A stretch of 64,000 bases of DNA from Segatella copri (GCF_026015295.1 NZ_JAPDUW010000001.1:62001-126000), one strand, 5' to 3'; positions 45,201 through 52,717 are shown, counted from the stretch's first letter. Notes: generated from the letters alone by a model not told the origin. Translations and numbers: made by a program.

Positions 45201-48200
45201 GCACTGGGCAGACAGATGACTATCCGTGCTCCGTATGAGATAGAGAGCAATCAGCCGTTTACTATCCGCTTTGAGTACTTCCCTGCAGAACGTAAGGCAC
45301 ATACCATCCATTATTCTAAGGACGGAAACATTGACACTTATACATTCGCCGACTCGCTGATGCGTGCTGTCCAGACGAAGCAGACGGGTGTGGTGTGGTC
45401 TGGTGGAAGCAATCAGACAGTCTCCATCGTCAGTGGAAGGGCTGTCATCGATGCCTTCGGACGTAACATTACAGCTTATTACCCAATGACGGAAAGCTAT
45501 GGTAACATCGGCACTTACAACCATGCTACGGGTGACCTGCAGGCAAAAACAGAGTATGATGCACACGACCGTACCACGAGTATTACGCTTGCTGACGGAA
45601 GTGTGACACGTACGGCTTACTCTATCGGCAGTCATGACGGTGAACCGATGCTCCAGACAACAGTCACGGATGCACTGGGACGACATGCGGAGAGCTATAC
45701 GGATGCCAAGGGACGCAACCGGGAGACGGTGCAGCATGCCCGTGGTGAGGATATCACGGTGAAGTACAGCTATGACCCTGTCGGACAGGTGATGACGGTT
45801 CAGCATCCTAACGGCAAGGAGACGAAGTATGCCTATGACCTACTTGGTCGCAAACTGATGGTGAATCATCCTGATGCAGGTGAAACGGATATGACCTATG
45901 ATGCGGCGGGTAACCTCCTGACGAAGCTCACAGCAGAGCTTAGGAAATCGATATCTGACAATGGTTACATCTCTTACACCTACGACTTCGAGCGACTCCA
46001 TGAGGTACTTTATCCAGAAAACCTCTTTAATCGTGTTACTTATACCTATGGCAAGGCTGGCGATAAGTATAACCGTGCCGGTCGTCTTGCCCTCGTTGAG
46101 GATGCGAGTGGCGGTGAAGCCTATTACTATGGCAGACAGGGTGAGGTGACGAAGACTGTCCGTACAGTCATGGCGAGCGTGGCGGATATCAGGACTTATG
46201 TCTATGGTGCTACGTATGACAGCTGGAACCGTGTGCAGACGATGACTTATCCTGACGGTGAAGTGGTAACTTATCACTACAATGCAGCAGGACAGGTAGA
46301 GAGCATGACGAGCAATAAACAGGGACGTCAGAGCGTTATAGTTGACAGGATAGGTTACGACAAGGAGGGTCATACGGTCTATACAAAGCTCGGTAACGGC
46401 ACGGAGACTACCTATACCTACGACAAGCAGCGTGAACGTCTGCAGGTGATGAACCTTACAGCGGACGGTCAGACTGTCATGGAGAACAGGTATCAGTATG
46501 ATGCTGTGGATAATATCCTTGGTATTACGAATGCCGCCAACCCGACATCGCTTACAAAACTCAATAGGGCGAAGCTGGGCGGAAAGAGTTCGCATACGTA
46601 TGAATATGACGAGCTGAACCGCCTTGTTCATGCCAGTGGTAAGGCAAAAAGTGCAAGTTACGATATGGTGATGTCGTTCGGACGGATGAGTGAACCGCTG
46701 ACCAAGGTGCAGAAGGTGGACTCAACGACAACTGCCAAGTCTTATAACTTTGCTTATAAGTATGAGGACAGTAACCACCCGACGGCTCCAACGCAGATTG
46801 GTCATGACCATTACACCTATGATGCCAACGGTAATCCAACGCTGGTAACAAATGACTCTACGAATACTACCCGCGAGATGTATTGGGATGAGGATAACCG
46901 CCTGATGGTTTTAAGCGATAATGGCAAGACCTCACGTTACACCTACAACGCTGCCGGTGAACGTATTATGAAGAGTTACGGAACGATGGAGGGTGTGTAT
47001 ATCAATGGTGCGCCACAGGGTATCACCTTCCATGAAACAGATAACTTTACGCTCTACCCTGCTTCGATAATCAGCATCAACAAGAATCGCTTCACAAAGC
47101 ATTACTTCATTGGTGACAAACGTATCGCCAGCCGTATCGGTACAGGCCTGTTTAACAACGTTTACGGACGCAACGGCTCATACGTAACAGCTGGTCAGCA
47201 GGACTATGCTGAACGTATGAATCAGATTCAGAAGCAGAAAGAGGCGTATTACAAGCAGCAGGGCATTGCACCTGGCGTACCTACAATGAAGGGTGCGTAC
47301 GGTGATCCAGAGAACACGGGTGTTGGATATAATGCCGTCCTCACAGAACTCGGCAACCATAATGTGCCACAGGGTTGGATTCAGACTCCACGCCCTAACA
47401 CTACACCGAATACTAATCCCGGTCCACCTGTAAGCTGGAATGACCCAAGTAACCCTGATGACCCGCAGGCTGGTTATGGCTATATTCCTAATGATACCAC
47501 ACGTGAAGAGACCTTCTTCTATCACAGTGACCACCTTGGTAGTACGTCTTACATCACCGATGATAAAGCCAATATCACCCAGTATGATGCTTACCTACCA
47601 TACGGTGAACTGTTAGTTGACGAGCATAGTAGCAGTGAAGACCTACCGTATAAGTTCAACGGCAAACAGTTCGATGAAGAGACAGGCTTGTACTATTATG
47701 GTGCAAGATACATGAACCCTATGGCAAGTATTTGGTATGGGGTGGATGCACTAACAGAAAAGTATCCTACAATGGCTGGAATGATTTACTGTATGAATAA
47801 CCCTGTACGATTGGTTGATTTAGACGGGAATGATTCTTATTATACAAAGAATGGAGATTATATCGGCTCTAATAACAAAAAAAGTGATTTAATCTATATT
47901 GTTTCCAGCTATAAGCTTATAAGAAAGTTTAGAAATGGGAAAAAATTCTATAGCTTTGGAGGAAGGAAGACATTAGAGGAGTCAGACCTTTCTGCAAAAG
48001 CTTACTCTAAAATTTTCACAAATGTATTAAAAAGGAAAGGAATAGATACACAGAGATTATATAATGGACAAATTTCTGTAAATTCTGAGCGTAATTCTTG
48101 GGACAAAAAAATGAGAAAATGGGATAAATATTATGAACAATATAATGTGTATGACCCACAGAACAATTTTCTTAGTTATGACCCTACTAAAGGACAAACA

Positions 48201-48491
48201 GGTCCTGCTATTTCTGTTACACGACGCGTAAATGATAAAATTGAGATAGTGATAAATGTATATTCAGTTGGGAATGAAGAAAAAAATTATATCTCTACGG
48301 AATCAAATATCTATAATATGATAGGAATACATGAGTTTAATTATCATGGGCTCAAAGGAAAAGGAAATAATCAACATAACGAGATTCTTAAAGCTCAACG
48401 CAATGACCCTTCTTGGAAAATGACAACTCCACAATTTAAAAGTTTATATAAAAAATTAGAAAGAAACAATGCAGAATATCAGTCACACTAA
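39258..48491 (+). CDS. Giant SpvB/FG-GAP/RHS-repeat lipoprotein with C-terminal toxin tip
   Basis: This 3,077-residue protein carries a lipobox (GIILNSC, Cys23), a polar stretch, and a SpvB-like domain (~290-600; GTASLSYPFEVPAGRNDIGVSAG, SSFVGYGWSL). Six FG-GAP-type DxDGDGxPD motifs follow (near residues 652, 744, 1348, 1465, 1542 and 1631), then RHS/YD repeats (~1700-2800; YDAYLPYGELL, HSDHLGSTSYITDD) and the RHS core border YYGARYMNPMASIWYGVD ... LVDLDGND at ~2858. The last ~219 residues are unrelated to the core and AT-rich. They contain HEFNYHG (3025-3031) and a following NQHNEIL. This is the TcB/TcC-like shell plan of polymorphic toxins. The neighbouring overlapping gene is the likely immunity. 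Confidence 0.9.
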   Translation: MKYSTHSFLLPFLLLAGIILNSCNGGSNRSAKETVISDSTCTNTVSSVQKDSIPRKATSLRKQVKDSVQNSPVKRISEEIARNQKGNRVDTHKLNRKSARVFADLGKRTVSKFFTNSDSDTLNVGRAQLAVPCEAMEKGKVLSITPLRKGELSTLPTGMVNVTGSCDTLMARTDTVSGYRFLPHGNHFVHHLASIAVPYDSTLIPKGYTVDDIHTYYYDELHQRWTMLQSKGIDTKREVAMAETSHFTDVINGIIKVPESPETQNYVPTGISELKAADPAAGIQQIEAPSANQNGTASLSYPFEVPAGRNDIGVSAGLQYSSEGGSSFVGYGWSLPVQSIDIETRWGVPRFDDNSESESYLLMGQQLSDRLYRRTDSLARQADKQFYPMTEGGFSRIIRKGNSPKNYYWEVTGKDGTVYSYGGHGGHVSDATSLTDTKGNRIKWALDRVTDVHGNFAAFHYMKSGNNLYPERYTWTGFGETEGLYSIEFNIDSIATDRKDVTSSGRLGIMQKDKGLLRKVTVKNNGQQLRSYTLNYEDGPFGKMLLKSIDQNDSRDGKVVTQSFDYYNDLKNGLFSSKAEIWKAEGEDYEAFLSHSVRGCDDNLSILGGGASKSHTTGGGTMIGVGFTGGTVNVGPSFSNSKSSNTGKVAFVDIDGDGLPDKLFKQGNELFYRKNMSADGKNLLFGKALRIRGVNSFSEGNSISRSLNADAAVEVGITKKLGASVGISYTHSKDQDKTTTYLYDFNSDGLTDIAVNGQVYFNHIVDGKPVFSPASNVTANPIIGEGSPIDKHFIPDYKVIRDSLEKEYPLNDAVRMWCAPFAGKVNIQSTIKKLSNQGDGIIYSIQHESNGFMVRDSLLQAGSKTNNLNCDVKVGDRIFFRLQSRYDGEDDRVLWNPIITYISLPVGKDRYLSEDLKTYNSKTDYIEGENNVAIFNRTGKVTLHAPYMKGKTSDDVTLIVTRLDQHGETIVKRLKLPADSVVNGSYDYTDNINEKDSISFFFEITTTSPVDWTKVQWAGSYNYEDDQESVRFVASRRMFNKPVSIAGSKVLKQGVTVLNRQYRPKLFIVPTLSVVREDKKNDTDTATVYLTLHDQNGLPVLHHTCRLNTSNTLKVDTIIVTDTTLIKRLNTGKVTATFAVSNELSKSTLAKVSLLRDSLSYQSATSTVVTAEQRVLVDTLEACVFSGYNSVDYGRLYRGWGQFAYNGNKAYATQPIEVSALTIDRDKYKDTAEHYKSTHDGNQLAKSLTPVNEQRFFVMGYDANKRMYVGGSEHVFISLDTICSSRIGEDAIIIDSVHYTKNAGELSAPVLMSESKSNGYGVSGGISYAGLSGSKSTQTSYSKVALMDINGNGYPDWLEEVDGSIVTQYTKATGTLGEDRMKLNVSRPRFKASSSTVGANGSLSKQASAKNALAISINPKPQDDETPGGSDTKNSSNGNAISSVSVSASGNFTSGTSHTESDWLDINGDGLPDMLLGDKVKFGLGYNFTNEESSGVTSLESSENSTWGAGLGTSIGVLGNADISFGVNGTKTTTKYNVSFIDINGDGLPDMVTRSGGKFTIMLNTGSGFIPYSEEQQGRFNESLATSVSQYGNFAVSIPIHILFLKLRFTTKVTKSWSSGVSFTSAALRDIDGDGRPDLIISDGAKQLIVYRNLTGRTNMLRSVTLPFGGHIHIGYEQTTPSYDLPGRRWVMSSVETTGGYKENGAVRSRNTFEYSGGYRDRRERDFYGFKQVRTNQIDTENGDRLYRYSVQTYGKNRDYYAHGLVTSEYLYTADGKKLQGSLYDYDLKTLVVGNNTTDAVVFPALKTLVQSNFDVNSGDSLAVAVSNTYDDYGNLQGYKETTTAYSLEANINYHKIADKYIVSVPSHIAVSSGGKTYRERSTKVDGNGEITEIMLHNGDKPSVYNMTYDGYGNITRMTKPENYNHQRMFYAYTYDDLYHSLVTSVKDAYGYSSSTAYDGLWNAPSVTTDLNGQKMEYTYDALGRQMTIRAPYEIESNQPFTIRFEYFPAERKAHTIHYSKDGNIDTYTFADSLMRAVQTKQTGVVWSGGSNQTVSIVSGRAVIDAFGRNITAYYPMTESYGNIGTYNHATGDLQAKTEYDAHDRTTSITLADGSVTRTAYSIGSHDGEPMLQTTVTDALGRHAESYTDAKGRNRETVQHARGEDITVKYSYDPVGQVMTVQHPNGKETKYAYDLLGRKLMVNHPDAGETDMTYDAAGNLLTKLTAELRKSISDNGYISYTYDFERLHEVLYPENLFNRVTYTYGKAGDKYNRAGRLALVEDASGGEAYYYGRQGEVTKTVRTVMASVADIRTYVYGATYDSWNRVQTMTYPDGEVVTYHYNAAGQVESMTSNKQGRQSVIVDRIGYDKEGHTVYTKLGNGTETTYTYDKQRERLQVMNLTADGQTVMENRYQYDAVDNILGITNAANPTSLTKLNRAKLGGKSSHTYEYDELNRLVHASGKAKSASYDMVMSFGRMSEPLTKVQKVDSTTTAKSYNFAYKYEDSNHPTAPTQIGHDHYTYDANGNPTLVTNDSTNTTREMYWDEDNRLMVLSDNGKTSRYTYNAAGERIMKSYGTMEGVYINGAPQGITFHETDNFTLYPASIISINKNRFTKHYFIGDKRIASRIGTGLFNNVYGRNGSYVTAGQQDYAERMNQIQKQKEAYYKQQGIAPGVPTMKGAYGDPENTGVGYNAVLTELGNHNVPQGWIQTPRPNTTPNTNPGPPVSWNDPSNPDDPQAGYGYIPNDTTREETFFYHSDHLGSTSYITDDKANITQYDAYLPYGELLVDEHSSSEDLPYKFNGKQFDEETGLYYYGARYMNPMASIWYGVDALTEKYPTMAGMIYCMNNPVRLVDLDGNDSYYTKNGDYIGSNNKKSDLIYIVSSYKLIRKFRNGKKFYSFGGRKTLEESDLSAKAYSKIFTNVLKRKGIDTQRLYNGQISVNSERNSWDKKMRKWDKYYEQYNVYDPQNNFLSYDPTKGQTGPAISVTRRVNDKIEIVINVYSVGNEEKNYISTESNIYNMIGIHEFNYHGLKGKGNNQHNEILKAQRNDPSWKMTTPQFKSLYKKLERNNAEYQSH

Positions 48492-49143
48492 AATATTAAT
48501 AATAAGCTTTATAGTTGTAATCTTGTTTGGTTGTTCGAAAACAAAAAGTAATCAGGTTGATGCATGGCTCTTCGAAGTCATTGATAATTATCCTTTCCCA
48601 ACATTCAATAATAGTTTTTTTGCTGAAAATTATCCTCGGGTAATACAATTTAAATACATGATTAAGAATAATACATCTGACACTTTATTTGTACCGATTA
48701 ATGTGGTTAATGGTTATAATACATTTCATTCTAGAATTAAGATGGGGATAGGTACTCATTATTTTAATAATCTTCTAGATCAAAAACTTACTATGGGTAA
48801 GAACGATGTAATTTTAGCTCCAAATGGGCAGACAAGTGTAACGATAACTTTATACTCTCAAGACATAGAAAGCCTCCATCTAAAGAAAATGGTTTCTTTG
48901 GAAAATATTTTAAGAAAGGTATCTTTCCGCTATTTTTATAGTAATTCAGATGTATCTCATTATTCCCCCATTGAGCTAATTTTTCATAATTCAAATGAAA
49001 CGGACTGGATAGATATAAAAGATATTAAAGAAGAGAGGGAGAAGCAATGGAATGTACATTATGATTCTCTTCGGAATATACTATTAGTCTATTATATTCC
49101 TATGACTAGAATTCGAGAGGTTGAAGGGGCAACTTTTTGGTAG
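48469..49143 (+). CDS. Candidate immunity lipoprotein for the RHS toxin tip
   Basis: This 224-residue protein overlaps the RHS gene by 23 bases in another frame, so its translation is coupled to the toxin. It has a lipoprotein signal (ILIISFIVVILFGCS) and a beta-rich body (VIQFKYMIKNNTSDTLFVPIN, VTITLYSQDIESL). I recognise no family. Its position directly behind a variable toxin tip and its low GC content are typical of immunity genes. A periplasmic lipoprotein would fit a toxin acting in the periplasm or envelope. The end of the gene runs into the orphan RHS segment. Confidence 0.7.
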   Translation: MQNISHTKILIISFIVVILFGCSKTKSNQVDAWLFEVIDNYPFPTFNNSFFAENYPRVIQFKYMIKNNTSDTLFVPINVVNGYNTFHSRIKMGIGTHYFNNLLDQKLTMGKNDVILAPNGQTSVTITLYSQDIESLHLKKMVSLENILRKVSFRYFYSNSDVSHYSPIELIFHNSNETDWIDIKDIKEEREKQWNVHYDSLRNILLVYYIPMTRIREVEGATFW

Positions 49144-50599
49144 TTACAACGACACAGCCAAGGGTAATAACTTTGCTTATAAGTATGAGGACAGTAACCA
49201 TCCGACGGCTCCAACGCAGATTGGTCACGATCATTACACATACGATGCCAACGGTAATCCTACGTTGGTAACGAACGACTCTACGAACACTACTCGAGAG
49301 ATGTACTGGGACGAAGACAACCGCCTGATGGTACTCTCTGATAATGGCAAAACGAGTCGTTATACTTACAACGCTGCTGGCGAATGCATCATGAAGAGTT
49401 ACGGTACGATGGAGGGTGTGTATATCAATGGTGCGCCACAAGGCATCACCTTCCACGAGACGGACAACTTCACACTTTATCCTGCAAGTATCCTCTCTGT
49501 AAACAAGAATCGCTTTACAAAGCATTACTTCATTGGTGACAAACGAATCGCTTCAAGGATAGGTACAGGCCTGTTTTACAACGTTTACGGACGCAACGGC
49601 TCATACGTAACAGCTGGTCAGCAGGACTATGCTGAACGTATGAACCAAATCCAACGTCAGAAGGAGGCGTATTACAAGCAGCAGGGCATTGCACCTGGCG
49701 TACCTACAATGAAGGGTGCGTACGGTGATCCAGAGAACACGGGTGTTGGATATAATGCCGTCCTCACAGAACTCGGCAACCATGATGTGCCACAGGGTTG
49801 GATTCAGACTCCACGCCCTAACACCACACCGAATACTAACCCTGGTCCACCTGTAAGCTGGAATGACCCAAGCAACCCTGATGACCCTCAGGCTGGTTAC
49901 GGCTATATCCCAAACGATACTACGAAAGAGGAAACCTTCTTCTATCACAGTGACCACCTCGGCAGCACCTCTTATATTACAGATGCTAAGGCCAATATCA
50001 CCCAGTTCGATGCCTACCTGCCATATGGAGAATTGCTCGTAGATGAGCACACATCCTCAGAAGAGATGCCGTATAAGTTTAATGGCAAGCAGTTTGATGA
50101 GGAAACAGGCTTGTACTATTACGGTGCAAGGTACTTGAATCCTATGGCTAGTATTTGGTATGGAGTGGATCCGTTGGCGGAGAAGTATCCGACAGCAGGA
50201 GGTTTCGTCTATTGTATAGATAATCCTGTGAAATTAGTGGATCCAAATGGGAAGAAAATACTACCGACATTGTATAATAAAGTAAATAGAGGACATAATA
50301 AAGCTGAAGGTTCAGATTATCGTAGTAACAAAACGTATATGTCTGCTATGAAAAGATTTGCCTCTACTACATATGGGAACGGATTCATTGGTGATTTTTT
50401 AGAGAAAGGAAGTAGTCAATATGGTGCTAATGGTACTGGTAGATTCGCAGATTGCATTCTATGGATTCAGGAATTTGATTTGGGGAATGTTGACAATACT
50501 GTCCAAAGAGACTATATGGGTGATAATTTTGGTTCGTTTAACATCTTCGTCAGTGATAGTAACTACTCAGCACCCATAGAAGTACCCCTATGGGCATGA
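49121..50599 (+). pseudogene. Orphan RHS core with a second, truncated toxin tip
   Basis: The frame has no proper start (first possible codon TTG, overlapping the immunity gene) and begins inside an RHS core. From 49,167 to ~50,243 it repeats 46,744-47,820 of the giant gene at a constant offset of 2,423 bases with no indels. Past the core (LVDPNGKK) follows a different tip of ~115 residues (FASTTYGNGFIGDFLEKGSS ... FGSFNIFVSDSNYSAP) that stops abruptly at a hairpin directly before the right direct repeat. This is the displaced-tip arrangement of RHS loci; it could recombine with the core to swap toxins, but the tip looks incomplete. Confidence 0.85.
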
Positions 50600-50605
50600 G
50601 TAGTT
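50561..50605. repeat. Large hairpin at the end of the orphan tip
   Basis: AACTACTCA-gca-CCCATAG pairs with CTATGGG-ca-TGAGTAGTT over 16 base pairs. The stop codon of the orphan frame lies in the right arm. There is no T tract. It abuts DR-R. Confidence 0.8.
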
Positions 50606-50831
50606 ACGATGCCAACCTTTAGCGTTAATAATCTGTTAAAAACACTATATAACCCATTATAATAGAGACTCTTATATTTCTAGCATGCGCTGTATATACA
50701 AAGTTCTTTTTACTAGGGTTCACCCCTGAGCCGAAAAGGTGAATGCTTGGGGCAAGTGTTCACCTCGCTGTTCACCATTCGGTAACTGTCAGCAAAGATA
50801 CGACAAAAGGGCGATATAGATAATCGAAAAT

Positions 50832-50846
50832 TACCACATTGTGGTA
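50832..50846. promoter_or_regulatory. Operator-like palindrome (right copy)
   Basis: TACCACA-T-TGTGGTA, identical to the one at 32,630-32,644, although bases nearby have diverged. Confidence 0.55.
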
Positions 50847-50888
50847 AAAACGAATAATTTAAATATTAATTTTTTAAAACTTTTAAGG

Positions 50889-51412
50889 ATGGAAAAAAGA
50901 AATTCCTACTTTCTGCCGCTGAGAAGTTGAAGCTCGCGGCTGAGATTTCGTCGAAGACTGCTGAGCAGCGTTTCGACAAGTTGTCAAACCAGTTAGTAAA
51001 GTCTGCCAAGCACATTTATTCAGAGAAGGCGACTTTTCATGAGTTGACCGAAGGCATGCGTGCCTGGGTGTTGAAGAAGAGTGACATCAAGAAAGCGTTT
51101 CACCTGACCCGCAGTTTCTTCACTCATTTGAACAAGGGCGAGCATATGTTGCTCTCCGAGTTTGTTCGTTTTACCAATTGGATTTTCACCCATTATGCTA
51201 GCGAGGAGGTTCGCCTGAAGGTATGGATGGGTATTGGCACGGTGTTGTTCTGTCACACGAAGGAGAACGCCGATTACGGTTGGCATCCTTTCTCCCGTCC
51301 TCTCGACCAGATTTTAGAGGACATGATAGAGAAGGAAGTGAAGAAGCGAGTAGAGAAGGAGTTAAGAATCCGCGCTTTGAAGAAAGCCCAGGATGAGATA
51401 GGAAAATACTGA
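50889..51412 (+). CDS. Repeat-borne protein of unknown function, right copy (apparent -1 frameshift near start)
   Basis: This is ~97% identical by eye to the left copy; substitutions include R/Q after KLSN, IY/TF before HELTEG, and N/D in SRPLDQIL. Like the left copy it has an ATG (50,889) in the wrong frame, six A at 50,893-50,898, and a long frame open from just after them (KKKFLLSAAEKLKLAAEIS). The two copies differ between the A run and the body mostly in ways that keep the long frame readable, which supports translation from upstream of the TTG at 50,927. Function unknown. Confidence 0.65.
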
Positions 51413-51460
51413 TTTTACTTTTTTAGATTGATTTAGAACCATTAAGGCGCCGCCTTCCTG

Positions 51461-51660
51461 CTGGTGAAAGCTGGCTGGAAGGGGGTGCTGTAAAACCAAA
51501 AGCTGTAGAGTCTGGAAGTAGTTAGAATCCGTGAAATCCGTGTGGGGCAAAACTTCCGAAAATTCAGTAAAGAATTTATATCTATAATGATGCAAAAAGA
51601 CGAATAATTCGCTGAAAATCAAAGGAAACTATGATTTTTTTGTTGATTTGCCTGAAAATA
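51461..51660. other. Intergenic stretch right of DR-R
   Basis: Together with the promoter that follows, this ~290-base gap holds only a partial dispersed repeat (gaatccgtgaaatccgtgtggg, near 51,526). No gene can be supported. Confidence 0.5.
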
Positions 51661-51692
51661 TTTGGTATTTTGAAAACTTCTGTGTATTTTTG
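51661..51692 (+). promoter_or_regulatory. Promoter of the toxin-antitoxin pair
   Basis: TTTG (51661-51664) and TATTTTTG (51685-51692) with 20-base spacing match the consensus. Confidence 0.6.
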
Positions 51693-51747
51693 CAGGAAAT
51701 AAGTGATATTTGGAATTAAAAAAACAAATTTTTATAAAAGGAGTAGT

Positions 51748-52008
51748 ATGACAACATTAAATATACAAGCAGCACAGAATGATATTATTCGTCAGGTGCT
51801 TAATACACAAGATATCCATCTTTTGGATAGGATAAGAAACCTCTTTGCAAATAAAGAGGCAAATGAGGCGTGTATGGTTCAAGAAGAGCCTTGTATGACT
51901 AAAGAAGAAATACTCTCAGGTTTCGACAATGCCCTCCATGAGCTGAAGTCCTATCGTGAAGGAAAGCTAGAGCTTAAACCATTGGAGGACGTGCTGAATG
52001 AGTTGTAA
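51748..52008 (+). CDS. Antitoxin of a RelE-type pair
   Basis: From the ATG at 51,748, which follows an AAGGAG-like ribosome site at 51,738, the protein has 86 residues. It has an N-terminal helical part (NIQAAQNDIIRQVLNTQDIHLLDRIRNLF) and a C-terminal toxin-binding-like segment with EEILSGFDNALHELKSYREGK. It precedes and overlaps the toxin by 11 bases. This resembles small Bacteroidales antitoxins linked to RelE/HigB toxins; the DNA-binding fold is not clear. Confidence 0.75.
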   Translation: MTTLNIQAAQNDIIRQVLNTQDIHLLDRIRNLFANKEANEACMVQEEPCMTKEEILSGFDNALHELKSYREGKLELKPLEDVLNEL

Positions 52009-52333
52009 GATATTTACTTTCCCTTCTTTTGAAAAGGAAGCTAAACGATTGAATAAGCGCTATAAGTCGTTTAAATCTGATTTGAAGGAATTGATGAATG
52101 AGTTAAGTTCTTCCCCCTCTTTGGGTGCAGATTTAGGTGGCGGCTTGCGTAAGGTTCGTATGGCTATTAAATCGAAAGGAACTGGTAAAAGTGGCGGTGC
52201 TCGTATTATAACAGTTGTGTTAGCCGATATAGAGGATGGTCTCGGCTTGCTTTATATCTATGATAAATCGGAGCGGAGTACTATAAAGGGGAAAGAACTG
52301 ACAGATTTGTTGAAGAAGAATGGCTTAGTTTGA
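51998..52333 (+). CDS. RelE/HigB-like mRNA-interferase toxin
   Basis: This 111-residue protein has the RelE-type features FPSFEKEAKRLNKRYKSFKSDL, LGGGLRKVRMAIKSKGTGKSGGARIITVV and LYIYDKSERSTIKGKELTDLLKKNG. Such toxins cut mRNA at the ribosome and are held by the upstream antitoxin. It overlaps the antitoxin gene by 11 bases. The pair sits just outside the right direct repeat and may stabilise the region. Confidence 0.87.
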   Translation: MSCKIFTFPSFEKEAKRLNKRYKSFKSDLKELMNELSSSPSLGADLGGGLRKVRMAIKSKGTGKSGGARIITVVLADIEDGLGLLYIYDKSERSTIKGKELTDLLKKNGLV

Positions 52334-52372
52334 TATGCTATTGAAGAAAGGAGTAAAAATTGAACAATACAA

Positions 52373-52427
52373 CGAAATTCCCTGTTGCCGATGCTTGCCA
52401 AGTAGTATCAGCAACAGGGATTCTTCG
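52373..52427 (+). terminator. Terminator of the toxin-antitoxin operon
   Basis: A stem of ~18 bp (CCCTGTTGC/GCAACAGGG core with flanks) with one bulge, followed by TTCTTCGTTTT. Confidence 0.65.
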
Positions 52428-52446
52428 TTTTACTTCTCGTCCTTGT

Positions 52447-52540
52447 TCAGCTATCGCCCATACGATACTTAATGTCGTAGTTGATGATGAAGTCGAGCTC
52501 CCTTCTTCAGTAAAGCCGTAATGCTTGGCGAGAAGCAAGA
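52447..52540 (-). pseudogene. C-terminal remnant of a restriction-modification-type DNA methylase
   Basis: On the minus strand, LLLAKHYGFTEE is followed, after a shift of frame at the GAAGAAGG run, by ELDFIINYDIKYRMGDS and a stop. That ending resembles the C-terminus of Eco57I/type IIG or PglX-like methylases. Only ~30 residues remain. The rest of the 52,334-52,717 gap holds no gene I can support. Confidence 0.5.
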
Positions 52541-52717
52541 TTATTTGTATATTTTGTCTATTTCTTTTCTTTAGAAAGATAGATAGTTTGTGCCAAAACA
52601 TACAATATGTTTGAATAGTGGATGATGGCGTTGAAGTCTAGCTCTGTGCCTTTTCTGTCTTATTTAGATAAGGTTCTCGAATCTGGTGCTGTGCTCGTCA
52701 TCAATGATGCTTTTCTC

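Larger units (their letters stand above)
50607..51460. repeat. Long direct repeat, right copy (DR-R)
   Basis: Near-identical to 32,405-33,260. It begins two bases after the hairpin and ends at GGCGCCGCCTTCCTG, where the flanking sequence becomes unlike that of the left copy. Confidence 0.93.

Noticed and set aside
44901..45806. Long open frames on the minus strand within the RHS gene (also at 45,840-46,631)
   Set aside because: They are antisense to conserved RHS repeats and result from the codon pattern of the plus-strand gene.
39258..48491. Non-ribosomal or adhesin-type giant gene
   Set aside because: SpvB, FG-GAP and RHS core signatures are clear, and the tip plus overlapping downstream gene fit a polymorphic toxin.
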